Positions 1-5,536 of a stretch of 5,803 nt of DNA are shown one piece after another; the first letter of the stretch is position 1, and every line of letters starts with the position of its first letter. The translations under genes and the position numbers were made by a program. Source of the DNA: Planctomycetota bacterium. GTDB taxonomy: Bacteria > Planctomycetota > MHYJ01 > JACQXL01. The stretch is from positions 1 through 5,803 of the forward strand of contig JACQXL010000013.1 in the NCBI GenBank assembly GCA_016208805.1. Direction: 5' to 3'. The notes beneath the pieces were generated by a model. That model worked only from the letters and a program-made list of their open reading frames with translations. It ran no database searches and had not been told where the DNA came from.

Positions 1-1
1 T

Positions 2-73
2 TGGGTTAGGCAAAAAGTCAAAGACCAATGGGAACCAACACAAATTTATGAATGTTTAGCGCTGGCTTCTTAA
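2..73 (+). CDS. C-terminal tail of an unidentified gene (partial, enters from the left edge)
   Basis: Frame 2 is open from the window edge to a TAA at 71-73 and reads WVRQKVKDQWEPTQIYECLA and then LAS. The composition (Trp, charged residues, no low-complexity) is protein-like, but 23 residues are too few to assign a family, and there is no start codon in the window. Its end overlaps the small frame that starts at 52 by 22 bases. The pair could be two translationally coupled genes, or one gene broken by a -1 frameshift near 52-73. I do not recognise it. Confidence 0.3.
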   Translation, partial: WVRQKVKDQWEPTQIYECLALAS

Positions 74-210
74 ATCTATTTTCGCAAGAGTTCAGTAACT
101 ACCTGAACGTGCTGGTGCCACTGGATGCTAATCGCAAGTTTGTGACATCGGTTTACAGGGACGGCATCACAACAGCGGCGGAACTTTACCTGATGGGCTA
201 CATACGATAA
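52..210 (+). CDS. Small hypothetical protein, or frameshifted C-terminus of the preceding gene
   Basis: ATG at 52 directly follows an in-frame TGA (49-51) and opens 52 codons ending at TAA 208-210. The product begins MFSAGFLNLFSQ and ends AAELYLMGYIR. It has no signal peptide, membrane helix or motif that I recognise. There is no clear Shine-Dalgarno sequence before the ATG. The second half, from about 90 on, has the regular codon pattern expected of real coding sequence, so this may be the C-terminal part of the gene whose frame ends at 73. A dispersed repeat begins immediately after its stop. Both the existence of the gene and its start are uncertain. Confidence 0.35.
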   Translation: MFSAGFLNLFSQEFSNYLNVLVPLDANRKFVTSVYRDGITTAAELYLMGYIR

Positions 211-324
211 ATTAACCACAGGAGGCACGGAGACACGGGAATTATTTTACTCTGTGCCTCTGTGCCACGCCATGTCGGCATGGCATGGTCTCCGTGGTAA
301 AATCGGTGGTCTTTGTGGTGAGTT
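211..324. repeat. Dispersed inverted repeat (AACCACAG/CACGGAGACAC type) between the upstream gene and pyrG
   Basis: The left arm at about 214-236 contains AACCACAGGAGGCACGGAG. The right arm at 250-264 contains CTCTGTGCCTCTGTG and continues at 289-298 as TCTCCGTGGT. The arms are imperfect reverse complements around an A/T-rich loop (239-249). A weaker related stretch follows at 304-320 (GGTGGTCTTTGTGGT). The right arm is interrupted by the 24-bp palindrome at 265-288; joining 264 to 289 restores the uninterrupted arm. Repeats of this wording are common between genes in environmental genomes of candidate phyla (from memory). I see no coding potential. It may act as an RNA hairpin after the upstream gene. 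Confidence 0.75.
265..288 (-). repeat. 24-bp palindromic element, copy 1 (nested in the inverted repeat)
   Basis: On the minus strand the element reads CCATGCCATGCC followed by GACATGGCGTGG. This matches the copy inside pyrG (1903-1926) at 23 of 24 positions, in the opposite orientation. The two 12-bp arms are nearly self-complementary, so either strand can fold into a hairpin. Cutting out exactly these 24 bases rejoins CTCTGTG to TCTCCGTGGT and gives a clean arm of the surrounding repeat, so it looks like an insertion into an older repeat. I see no target-site duplication. Confidence 0.75.
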
Positions 325-340
325 AGATGGTAGAAAAATA

Positions 341-369
341 TTGACAGCCCTAAATAATCTGTGTAATCT
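341..369 (+). promoter_or_regulatory. Possible pyrG promoter (TTGACA, 17 bp, TAATCT)
   Basis: A perfect -35 hexamer TTGACA at 341-346 is followed, after 17 bp, by TAATCT at 364-369, a poor -10 match (3 of 6). A start site about 7 bases past this would fall at 376-377, right at the pyrG ATG, and would give a leaderless or nearly leaderless message. That would fit the lack of any Shine-Dalgarno sequence upstream of 377. The -10 lies in another repeat-like phrase (TAATCTGTGTAATCTGCGG), so chance is a real alternative. Confidence 0.3.
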
Positions 370-376
370 GCGGCTT

Positions 377-2050
377 ATGACCAAGCATATCTTCATCACC
401 GGCGGCGTGGTTTCTTCGCTGGGCAAAGGGCTGACCTCGGCTTCCATCGGTTTGCTGTTAGAGAGCCGCGGCTTGAAGGTCGCCATCCAGAAGTTTGACC
501 CCTACATCAACGTTGACCCGGGCACGATGAGCCCGTTCCAGCACGGCGAGGTCTATGTGACCGAGGATGGCGCCGAGACGGACCTTGATTTAGGCCATTA
601 CGAGCGCTTCACTAACGCCGTCCTGACCAAGGATTCCAATTTCACCACCGGCAAGATATACAGCAGTGTCATCGCCAAGGAGCGGGCCGGCAAGTATTTA
701 GGCAAGACCGTCCAGGTGATTCCCCATATCACCAACGAGATTAAGGAGGCCGTGCGCCGGCCGGTCAGCAAGCATATAGACGTTGCCATCGCCGAAATCG
801 GCGGCACGGTCGGCGATATTGAATCGCTCCCGTTTTTGGAGGCCATCCGTCAGGTCGGGCTGGAACTGGGTTGCTCCAATGTGATGTTCATCCACCTGAC
901 CCTGATTCCTTATTTAAGGGCCAGCCAGGAGATGAAGACCAAGCCATCGCAACACAGCGTCAGCAAACTCCGGGAAATCGGCATCCAGCCGGATGTGCTC
1001 ATCTGCCGGACCGAGAAGCCGCTGACCAATGATATCAGGAGCAAGTTGTCATTATTCTGCAATATCCGGCCCGAGGCCGTGATTGAGGAGAAGGATATTG
1101 ATTACAGCATCTATGAGGTGCCGCTGATATTCGTCAACCAGAAATTAGACGAACTGATTATCAAACAACTGGAACTGAAGTGCAAGGGGCACGACCTGAA
1201 GGAGTGGCGCCGGATGCTCAACACGGTCAAGAACGCCAAGAAGTCGGTTAATATCGCGGTGGTCGGCAAATACTTAGAGTTGCAGGATGCATATAAATCC
1301 ATCTACGAGGCGCTGACGCACGGCGGGATTGCCAATAAGGTCAAGGTCAATATCCACCGGGTTAACAGCGAGGATATAGAAAAGAGCGGGGCCGAGCGGC
1401 TGTTGAAAGGGATGAACGGAATCCTGGTGCCGGGCGGGTTCGGCCAGCGCGGCATAGAGGGCAAAATCAAGGCGATTAAATACGCCCGGGAGAACAAGGT
1501 GCCGTTTTTCGGGATATGTTTGGGGATGCAGTGCGCGACGATAGAGTTCGCCCGGAATGTCCTAGGACTAAAGGGCGCGCACAGTTCCGAGTTTGACCCG
1601 ACCACCAAGCACCCGGTGATTGACCTAATGGAGTCACAGCGCAAGGTGATGGCCAAGGAAGCGATGGGCGGGACGATGCGGCTGGGCGTTTATCCCTGCA
1701 AACTGCAGACGGACTCGCTGGCCGCCAAGGCATACGGGACCACCGCGATAAAGGAACGGCACCGGCATCGCTATGAGTTTAATAATAAATACCGCAAGCA
1801 GTTTGAGGATAAAGGGATGGTGCTGGCTGGCAACTGTTCGTCTACGGACGAAAGTTTGGTTGAGGTGATTGAACTCAAAGGGCCCCGAAATAATCGGGAC
1901 TCCCATGCCATGCCGGCATGGCGTGGCGCTGCGGCTTCGCATCCCTGGTTTATCGGGGTGCAGTTCCATCCGGAGTTCAAGTCCAAGCCGATAAGGCCGC
2001 ATCCGCTGTTTGCGGGGTTTATCAAAGCCGCAACCGGTAAACGGATTTAG
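377..2050 (+). CDS. pyrG: CTP synthase (glutamine hydrolysing)
   Basis: Makes CTP from UTP, ATP and glutamine, the last step of pyrimidine nucleotide synthesis, in the cytoplasm. The 557-residue product has the usual two domains. The N-terminal amidoligase shows the P-loop GGVVSSLGKG (residues 9-18), KFDPYINVDPG (39-49), the metal ligands D71 and E140, and the EIGGTVGDIES motif. The C-terminal class I glutaminase shows PGGFGQRG, the nucleophile C381 in GICLGMQ, and the H531/E533 pair in QFHPEF. ATG 377 is chosen because MTKHIFITGG is the conserved family start; the frame upstream is repeat DNA. No Shine-Dalgarno is visible. The family is usually about 530-550 residues. The excess here is residues 502-521, between VIELK and HPWFIGVQFHPEF, which is repeat-derived sequence. 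The final codons and the TAG stop lie in another repeat (2037-2085). All catalytic residues are present, so it is probably functional. Confidence 0.97.
   Translation: MTKHIFITGGVVSSLGKGLTSASIGLLLESRGLKVAIQKFDPYINVDPGTMSPFQHGEVYVTEDGAETDLDLGHYERFTNAVLTKDSNFTTGKIYSSVIAKERAGKYLGKTVQVIPHITNEIKEAVRRPVSKHIDVAIAEIGGTVGDIESLPFLEAIRQVGLELGCSNVMFIHLTLIPYLRASQEMKTKPSQHSVSKLREIGIQPDVLICRTEKPLTNDIRSKLSLFCNIRPEAVIEEKDIDYSIYEVPLIFVNQKLDELIIKQLELKCKGHDLKEWRRMLNTVKNAKKSVNIAVVGKYLELQDAYKSIYEALTHGGIANKVKVNIHRVNSEDIEKSGAERLLKGMNGILVPGGFGQRGIEGKIKAIKYARENKVPFFGICLGMQCATIEFARNVLGLKGAHSSEFDPTTKHPVIDLMESQRKVMAKEAMGGTMRLGVYPCKLQTDSLAAKAYGTTAIKERHRHRYEFNNKYRKQFEDKGMVLAGNCSSTDESLVEVIELKGPRNNRDSHAMPAWRGAAASHPWFIGVQFHPEFKSKPIRPHPLFAGFIKAATGKRI
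1880..1939 (+). repeat. In-frame palindromic insertion in pyrG, including 24-bp element copy 2 (1903-1926)
   Basis: Sixty bases (20 codons, GPRNNRDSHAMP then AWRGAAAS) sit where CTP synthases normally run directly from the VIELK strand to HPWF. The segment holds two adjacent hairpins. The first is CCCGA (1884-1888) with TCGGG (1894-1898) around a 5-base loop. The second is the 24-bp palindrome at 1903-1926, with arms CCATGCCATGCC and GGCATGGCGTGG, which pair perfectly except for one U-G pair. The second hairpin is the inverse copy of 265-288. It has the same length and no stop, so the frame is preserved. This resembles the protein-coding palindromic elements known from Rickettsia (RPE), but the sequence is not one I can name. 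Confidence 0.85.
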
Positions 2051-2085
2051 CGGATTTATCTGATTAATCGGTTCAATCCGCTTAC
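2037..2085. repeat. Dispersed GTAAACGGATT palindrome, copy A, overlapping the pyrG stop; possible weak terminator
   Basis: GTAAACGGATT (2037-2047) pairs with AATCCGCTTAC (2075-2085) with one mismatch, around AGCGGATTTATCTGATTAAT and CGGTTC. The same phrases, AGCGGATTT, TTAATCGGTT and CCG-TTACTT, recur in the same order at 3335-3397, so these are two copies of one repeat. Here the left arm encodes the last pyrG residues (GKRI) and contains its TAG stop (2048-2050). There is no run of T after the right arm (CTTAATTT), so termination would be weak and read-through into the DUF1844 gene is likely. Confidence 0.7.
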
Positions 2086-2092
2086 TTAATTT

Positions 2093-2470
2093 ATGGTAGA
2101 CGAGAAGAAGGTAGACGAGGGCTGGAAACAGCAGGCCCGGGCCGAGAAGGAACGATTGGCTAAAGAACCGACTGCTTCCGCCTCTGCCGGGGCTTCGGCG
2201 GACGAGGAAGAGGGGATGGCGGAGCCGGATTTTAATACCTTTGTGGCCTCTATGGCCGCCCAGACGCTGATGGCATTAGGCCAGATGGAGCACCCGGCCA
2301 CGCGCAAGAAAGAGGTTAATATCCCGCACGCAAAATATACCATTGACATCCTGACGATGCTCAAGGAGAAGACCAAGGGGAACCTGACCCCGGAAGAGGC
2401 CCAGAGTTTAGAGCAGACATTGTATAACCTGCAGATGCTGTTCGTTAAGGTGCAAACCAAGAAAACCTAA
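2093..2470 (+). CDS. DUF1844 domain-containing protein
   Basis: A 125-residue soluble protein of unknown function. Residues 1-45 form a charged, Ala/Glu-rich, probably disordered leader (DEKKVDEGWKQQARAEKERL, then a run of small residues and DEEEG). Residues 46-120 match the DUF1844 pattern as I know it: DFNTFVASMAAQTLMALGQ, a short loop HPATRKKE, then IPHAKYTIDILTMLKEKTKG, NLTPEEAQSLEQTLYNLQML and FVKV. It looks all-helical, with no signal peptide or membrane segment. ATG 2093 lies 42 bases after the pyrG stop and has no Shine-Dalgarno; a repeat fills most of the gap. Same strand and short spacing suggest co-transcription with pyrG. The TAA stop (2468-2470) touches the first bases of the next repeat. 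The family assignment is confident; the role is unknown. Confidence 0.88.
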   Translation: MVDEKKVDEGWKQQARAEKERLAKEPTASASAGASADEEEGMAEPDFNTFVASMAAQTLMALGQMEHPATRKKEVNIPHAKYTIDILTMLKEKTKGNLTPEEAQSLEQTLYNLQMLFVKVQTKKT

Positions 2471-2627
2471 CCACAGATGAACACAGATAAATCACCAAAT
2501 TCCAAGCACCAAGTTCCAAATAATATCAAAACTCCAATGAACCAACATCCCAAACGGTTTGGAAATTGGAAATTGGGATTTGGGATTTGGTGTTTGGTGC
2601 TTTGCCTTTGTGTCTTTGTGGTGATAG
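2469..2627. repeat. Long dispersed inverted repeat running into the start of the barrel gene
   Basis: The left part reads AACCACAGATGAACACAG (from 2469), then CACCAAATTCCAAGCACC and AAGTTCCAAATAATATC. The right part reads GGTTTGGAAATTGG, GGGATTTGGTGTTTGGTG, then CTTTGTGTCTTTGTGGTG (to about 2622). The arms are imperfect reverse complements: CCAAATTCCAAGCACC faces GGTGTTTGGTGCTTTG, and CCACAGATGAACACAG faces GTGTCTTTGTGG. It overlaps the stop codon of the DUF1844 gene on the left and the first 30 or so codons of the barrel gene on the right. Repeats with these words are, from memory, widespread in groundwater candidate-phylum genomes. Confidence 0.75.
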
Positions 2628-3331
2628 AGACCGTCGTTTGGGCGGAAGAGAAGCCCAAGCCGCCACCGCCGCCGTTAATAAAGTGGTCCGGCACAATAGA
2701 AAGCAGTTTCAGCAGTTCCATCGGCCGGATTGACACATCCAATACCACGTTCAAGTCCGATACCTACGGCGAGACCAAGAACCTGAAACTGTATTCCGGT
2801 TTGTTATACCTGCGGGGCAAAAGCGAGAATAAATTGACCTCGTTCCAGCGCCGGGCCGAAATTAAAGGAGACCGCAAACTCGCCTCAAACTTTTACGGCT
2901 ATCTCCAGCAGGTGTTTAACGATAACCAGGTTAGTAAACTGAAGATGGGCAGCCGGTCCAGCGGCGGGTTCGGATACCATTTCATTAAGACGAATGATTT
3001 AAAAGAGTCTGTTGATATCGGCGCCAGTTATAATTCCGAGGAATACGAGAACCTGACATTGCGGAAACGGACTTATTCATACCAGTTTATCAATTCCTTC
3101 TACTGGAAGATTACCAAGGGACTGGAATTGTATCATAAATACGAATACCTGCCCAATACCAAGGATTTCAAGGAGTTTCGTTCCCGCTCGGATGGCTCGG
3201 TCAAATTATACCTGGGCAAACATTTATACAGCAGTTTCGGGATAATAAACGAATACGAGAGAAAACCGGCCAGCCCGACCACGCCGAAGCATAAGGGCAC
3301 TATCCTGATAACTATCGGGTTCCGGTTCTGA
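2537..3331 (+). CDS. Exported DUF481-like outer-membrane beta-barrel protein
   Basis: Predicted envelope protein. From ATG 2537 the product is 264 residues; an in-frame ATG at 2477 would add 20. The N-terminus has a basic n-region (NQHPKRFGNWK), a hydrophobic core (FGIWCLVLCLCVFVV) and a likely signal peptidase site after VVWA, before EEKPKPPPPP. The mature part of about 228 residues alternates polar and hydrophobic residues and is rich in Tyr, Ser, Lys and Gly. It ends in ITIGFRF, a terminal aromatic typical of outer-membrane barrels. Phrases such as SGTIESSFSSSIGRIDTSNT, then SGGFGYHF and DIGASYNSEEYE, fit the DUF481 (YdiY-like) family, whose function is unclear. Start 2537 gives the better signal peptide length; neither start has a Shine-Dalgarno. 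Most of the signal peptide is encoded by the dispersed repeat at 2469-2627. Family call moderate; export and barrel fold fairly sure. Confidence 0.75.
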   Translation: MNQHPKRFGNWKLGFGIWCLVLCLCVFVVIETVVWAEEKPKPPPPPLIKWSGTIESSFSSSIGRIDTSNTTFKSDTYGETKNLKLYSGLLYLRGKSENKLTSFQRRAEIKGDRKLASNFYGYLQQVFNDNQVSKLKMGSRSSGGFGYHFIKTNDLKESVDIGASYNSEEYENLTLRKRTYSYQFINSFYWKITKGLELYHKYEYLPNTKDFKEFRSRSDGSVKLYLGKHLYSSFGIINEYERKPASPTTPKHKGTILITIGFRF

Positions 3332-3334
3332 GCC

Positions 3335-3397
3335 AGTAAACTGATTAAACGGATAAAGCGGATTTTCTGTTTAATCGGTTAAATCCGTTTACTTTTT
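3335..3397 (+). terminator. Repeat-derived terminator after the barrel gene (palindrome copy B)
   Basis: AGTAAACTGATTAAACGGAT (3335-3354) pairs with the reverse-complementary tract ending AATCCGTTTACT (about 3373-3393), roughly 17 of 21 positions. The central loop contains AGCGGATTTTCTG. Five T residues (3393-3397) follow, as in an intrinsic terminator. It starts four bases past the TGA of the barrel gene. It belongs to the same repeat family as 2037-2085, and it separates the barrel gene from the promoter at 3410. Confidence 0.6.
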
Positions 3398-3409
3398 AGG
3401 AAATAATAC

Positions 3410-3437
3410 TTGACTTTTGGGCGGATTGTTCTATATT
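3410..3437 (+). promoter_or_regulatory. Sigma70-type promoter for the propeller lipoprotein gene
   Basis: TTGACT (3410-3415), 16-bp spacer, TATATT (3432-3437). Each box matches the consensus at five of six positions. Transcription would begin near 3444, giving a leader of about 17 bases that holds the ribosome binding site. It lies just after a terminator, so the next gene is probably its own transcription unit. Confidence 0.6.
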
Positions 3438-3450
3438 GTGAAGTAGTAAG

Positions 3451-3458
3451 AGGGGGTG
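3451..3458 (+). promoter_or_regulatory. Ribosome binding site (AGGGGGTG) deciding start 3461
   Basis: AGGGGGTG, followed by AA and then ATG 3461, aligns with AGGAGGTG with one change. The spacing is about 4 bases from the G-run to 3461, or 16 to the in-frame ATG at 3473, so 3461 is preferred. This is the only clear Shine-Dalgarno in the window; pyrG, the DUF1844 gene and the barrel gene lack one. Confidence 0.55.
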
Positions 3459-3460
3459 AA

Positions 3461-3652
3461 ATGGAGCGGTTTATGAGTAAGAAATATTGGGTTGTTATAG
3501 TTTGTTTGATATCCATCGCGGGCGTGATGCAGGGTTGCGGGGTGGGTTTGCTGGCCACATTAGGAGCGGCTTCGTCCGGCAGCAGCGGGGGCAATAAAGA
3601 CAGCGGCCCGAGCGCGCCGCCGTCCGCCTTCTGGCTTTCTAATCCCAAGTAG
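3461..3652 (+). CDS. N-terminal lipoprotein fragment upstream of the TAG
   Basis: Sixty-three residues as it stands. It starts MERFMSKKYW, followed by the hydrophobic stretch VVIVCLISIAGV and the lipobox-like MQGC, placing the lipidated Cys at residue 27. Residues 28-55 are GVGLLATLGAASSGSSGG followed by NKDSGPSAPP, a flexible tether. The end, AFWLSNPK, is the first strand region of the FnIII domain completed after the stop. Methionine rather than Leu/Val/Ile at -3 of the lipobox is a weak point. If translated alone it would be a short lipidated peptide with no domain. The frame is open back to 3410, but that stretch contains the promoter, so ATG 3461 with its ribosome binding site is chosen. 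Confidence 0.6.
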   Translation: MERFMSKKYWVVIVCLISIAGVMQGCGVGLLATLGAASSGSSGGNKDSGPSAPPSAFWLSNPK

Positions 3653-4006
3653 GTTACCGCCACCAGCCTCAGGCTTGACTGGACGGCCAGCGCCAATGCA
3701 ACCAATTATACGATATACCGCAAAATCGGCGCAGACGGCAACTGGGGCGAGATTATCACCACTGATGCCTCTACAGTCACGCTGATACATACTAACCTGA
3801 CACCCGGGACCACTTACTATTATTATGTAAAGGCAACCAACTCCCTTGGTTTATATGTTTCCAACGAGGTCAATGCCACGACCATCAATATTCAACCTGA
3901 CAGTTTAATCAAGAAAGGAACTGAAGGCGATGATGAGTATCTTACTAATAATCTCTATAATTCAGACGGATTAACCCAGACCAAAAAGGCGTTTACATCA
4001 AATGGG

Positions 4007-5536
4007 GTGATTGCCTCATATTATGTCAAGATAGAGAACGACGGTGGAACCACGGATAATTTTACCATAACGGCCAGCCCTTCAACCGGTTGGAATGTCC
4101 GCTACTGGGCCGGCCCGACCGAGATAACTTCACAGGTAAATTCAACCGGCTGGGTGGCAACCGGAGTAGTGGTCGGCGGTAATGTTATCATTCGTATTAA
4201 TGTCCTTCCAGAGACCATTCCGACAGGAAATGGCCTGGTCCTCTATATCACCGCAACCTCCCAGACCGCATCTATGAAACAGGATACGGTCCAGGCAGTA
4301 ACCGAGGTGGTGGATAAATCCATCACCACGACCTGGGGCGGGGGTGCGGCGGAATATGTAAATTATCACGGTATCGCGATTGATCCTAATGGCAATACAT
4401 ACCTGTGCGGGGCTACCCAGTCTTACGAAATAAACGGTGATGCCGTTTTTATTAAATATAACAAGGATGGGATAGCGGAAAGGATAAAGACCTGGGGCGG
4501 GGCCAACGGGGACTCGGCAAATGACATCGCGGCAGGCGCTAACAACAAGATATATGTGTGTGGACAGACCTACACTGGAACAACAGACGATGCCTTTGTG
4601 CTTTGCTATGATACATCTACTGATATAATTGACTGGGCAACGGCCTTAAGCGGAACTAACTATGAGACAGCAACCGGCATAGTCCTAGACTCCATGAATA
4701 ATATCTATGTATGTGGCCAGACCGACACCCTGGGTTCTAACGATGTCTTTCTGGTTAAATTAGATAGCGCCGGCAATGTTATAACCCGGGCAAGTTGGGG
4801 CAATACTGGATTTAAGGATGGCGCCACCGCTATAGCGGTTCACAACGATGATGTTTACATATGTGGAAATACTGATATATCGGGAACCGGGGATGTCCTG
4901 TTGTTAAAATATGGTAAGAACTTAAACAAATTCGTCTGGGCATATACCTGGGGTGGGCCTAACTTGGATGAAGCCCGTGACATCGCGATAGATTCTAACA
5001 ACAATATCTACCTGTGCGGACAGACAAGCAGTTTCGGGGCAGGAGATAATGATGCATTCATACTTAAGATTGACAATACCGGCTCACTGGTCTGGCAGAA
5101 GACCTGGGGTGGGCCTAATTTGGATAGCGCCAATGGAATAACAGTTGACCCTGCCAACGATGTATATGTATGTGGAGACACAAATAGTTTCCCCACACTT
5201 GGACAGCCAGATGGTTTTATTCTTAAATATAATATTGACGCTGTATTGGATTCCCAGAAAATCTGTGATTCCACCACAAATCCTGTCTGGTTAAGAGATA
5301 TAAAAGTAAATTATGATAATATACACCTGAGTGGAGGGGCACAATACAACGATAGTTGGACCTTTTCTGTCGTAAACGGCACCACCTCTGGGGCGGCTGG
5401 CATTTATCAATCTGTGAAGGCATCAAGCCAAGACCCTTTATTCTTTCAGTTGAATCCCGGCTTCACAGCCGTATCACAACCTACCGGCGGTGGGGGGCAG
5501 GACTTATTATTCCTGCGCCGGTCGCTCCGGGAGTAG
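4007..5536 (+). CDS. Downstream part: Ig-like domain plus SBBP-type beta-propeller
   Basis: After the TAG at 3650 the frame is open from 3653. The first usable start codon is GTG 4007; there is no in-frame ATG, GTG or TTG before it and no convincing ribosome binding site. It falls inside the Ig-like domain (just before ASYYVKIENDGG), so it is unlikely to be a natural start. The product is 509 residues, with no signal peptide in this form. It carries most of the Ig-like domain and all propeller blades, ending TGGGGQDLLFLRRSLRE. The DNA from 3653 to 4006 is coding in character (remainder of the FnIII domain and linker). If the gene is truly broken, this part would not be exported. Confidence 0.6.
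   Translation: MIASYYVKIENDGGTTDNFTITASPSTGWNVRYWAGPTEITSQVNSTGWVATGVVVGGNVIIRINVLPETIPTGNGLVLYITATSQTASMKQDTVQAVTEVVDKSITTTWGGGAAEYVNYHGIAIDPNGNTYLCGATQSYEINGDAVFIKYNKDGIAERIKTWGGANGDSANDIAAGANNKIYVCGQTYTGTTDDAFVLCYDTSTDIIDWATALSGTNYETATGIVLDSMNNIYVCGQTDTLGSNDVFLVKLDSAGNVITRASWGNTGFKDGATAIAVHNDDVYICGNTDISGTGDVLLLKYGKNLNKFVWAYTWGGPNLDEARDIAIDSNNNIYLCGQTSSFGAGDNDAFILKIDNTGSLVWQKTWGGPNLDSANGITVDPANDVYVCGDTNSFPTLGQPDGFILKYNIDAVLDSQKICDSTTNPVWLRDIKVNYDNIHLSGGAQYNDSWTFSVVNGTTSGAAGIYQSVKASSQDPLFFQLNPGFTAVSQPTGGGGQDLLFLRRSLRE
4334..5390 (+). repeat. Seven propeller blades (SBBP-type repeat), 50-53 codons each
   Basis: Six clear blades begin at the Trp (or equivalent) codons at 4334, 4493, 4646, 4796, 4949 and 5105, spaced 150-159 bases. 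Each follows W-G-G, then D-A-(N/R)-(D/G)-I, D, N-(I/D)-Y-x-C-G-x-T, D-(A/V)-F-(I/L)-x-K. A seventh, from about 5265, is degenerate (LRDIKVNYDNIHLSGGAQYN). Blades 5 and 6 share the nearly identical DNA ACCTGGGGTGGGCCTAA at 4946 and 5102, 156 bases apart, suggesting a recent blade duplication. The pattern is that of the SBBP beta-propeller repeat, with Cys where the family usually has Thr or Ala. Confidence 0.8.

Larger units (their letters stand above)
3461..5536 (+). pseudogene. Secreted FnIII / Ig-like / SBBP beta-propeller protein, interrupted by an in-frame TAG
   Basis: One reading frame of 691 codons runs from ATG 3461 to TAG 5534-5536, broken only by TAG at 3650-3652 (codon 64). Order of parts: lipoprotein-type signal (1-27); low-complexity Gly/Ser linker (about 35-55); a fibronectin type III domain that straddles the TAG (about 56-141; TATSLRLDWTASANATNYTI and LTPGTTYYYYVKATNSLG); an Ig-like domain (about 160-285; YYVKIENDGGTTDNFTITAS, GWNVRYWAG); then a seven-bladed propeller (about 290-645). 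Because the FnIII homology continues straight across the stop in the same frame, the original gene was one piece. The change could be a nonsense mutation, a base-call error, or programmed read-through. A surface-attached binding protein is likely; the ligand is unknown. Confidence is for the single-gene reading. Confidence 0.75.

Noticed and set aside
254..376. N-terminal extension of pyrG by 41 codons from ATG 254
   Set aside because: It is encoded by repeat DNA, and the family's conserved start MTKHIFITGG begins at 377.
1303..2002. Several minus-strand open frames across pyrG
   Set aside because: They are shadows of a strongly conserved + strand gene with high GC at third positions.
2467..2754. 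Minus-strand open frame of 95 codons
   Set aside because: It is the mirror of the inverted repeat and of the barrel gene, with no family resemblance or start signal.
3410..3460. Earlier start for the lipoprotein at 3410
   Set aside because: This stretch holds the promoter and ribosome binding site, and the signal peptide begins properly at 3461.
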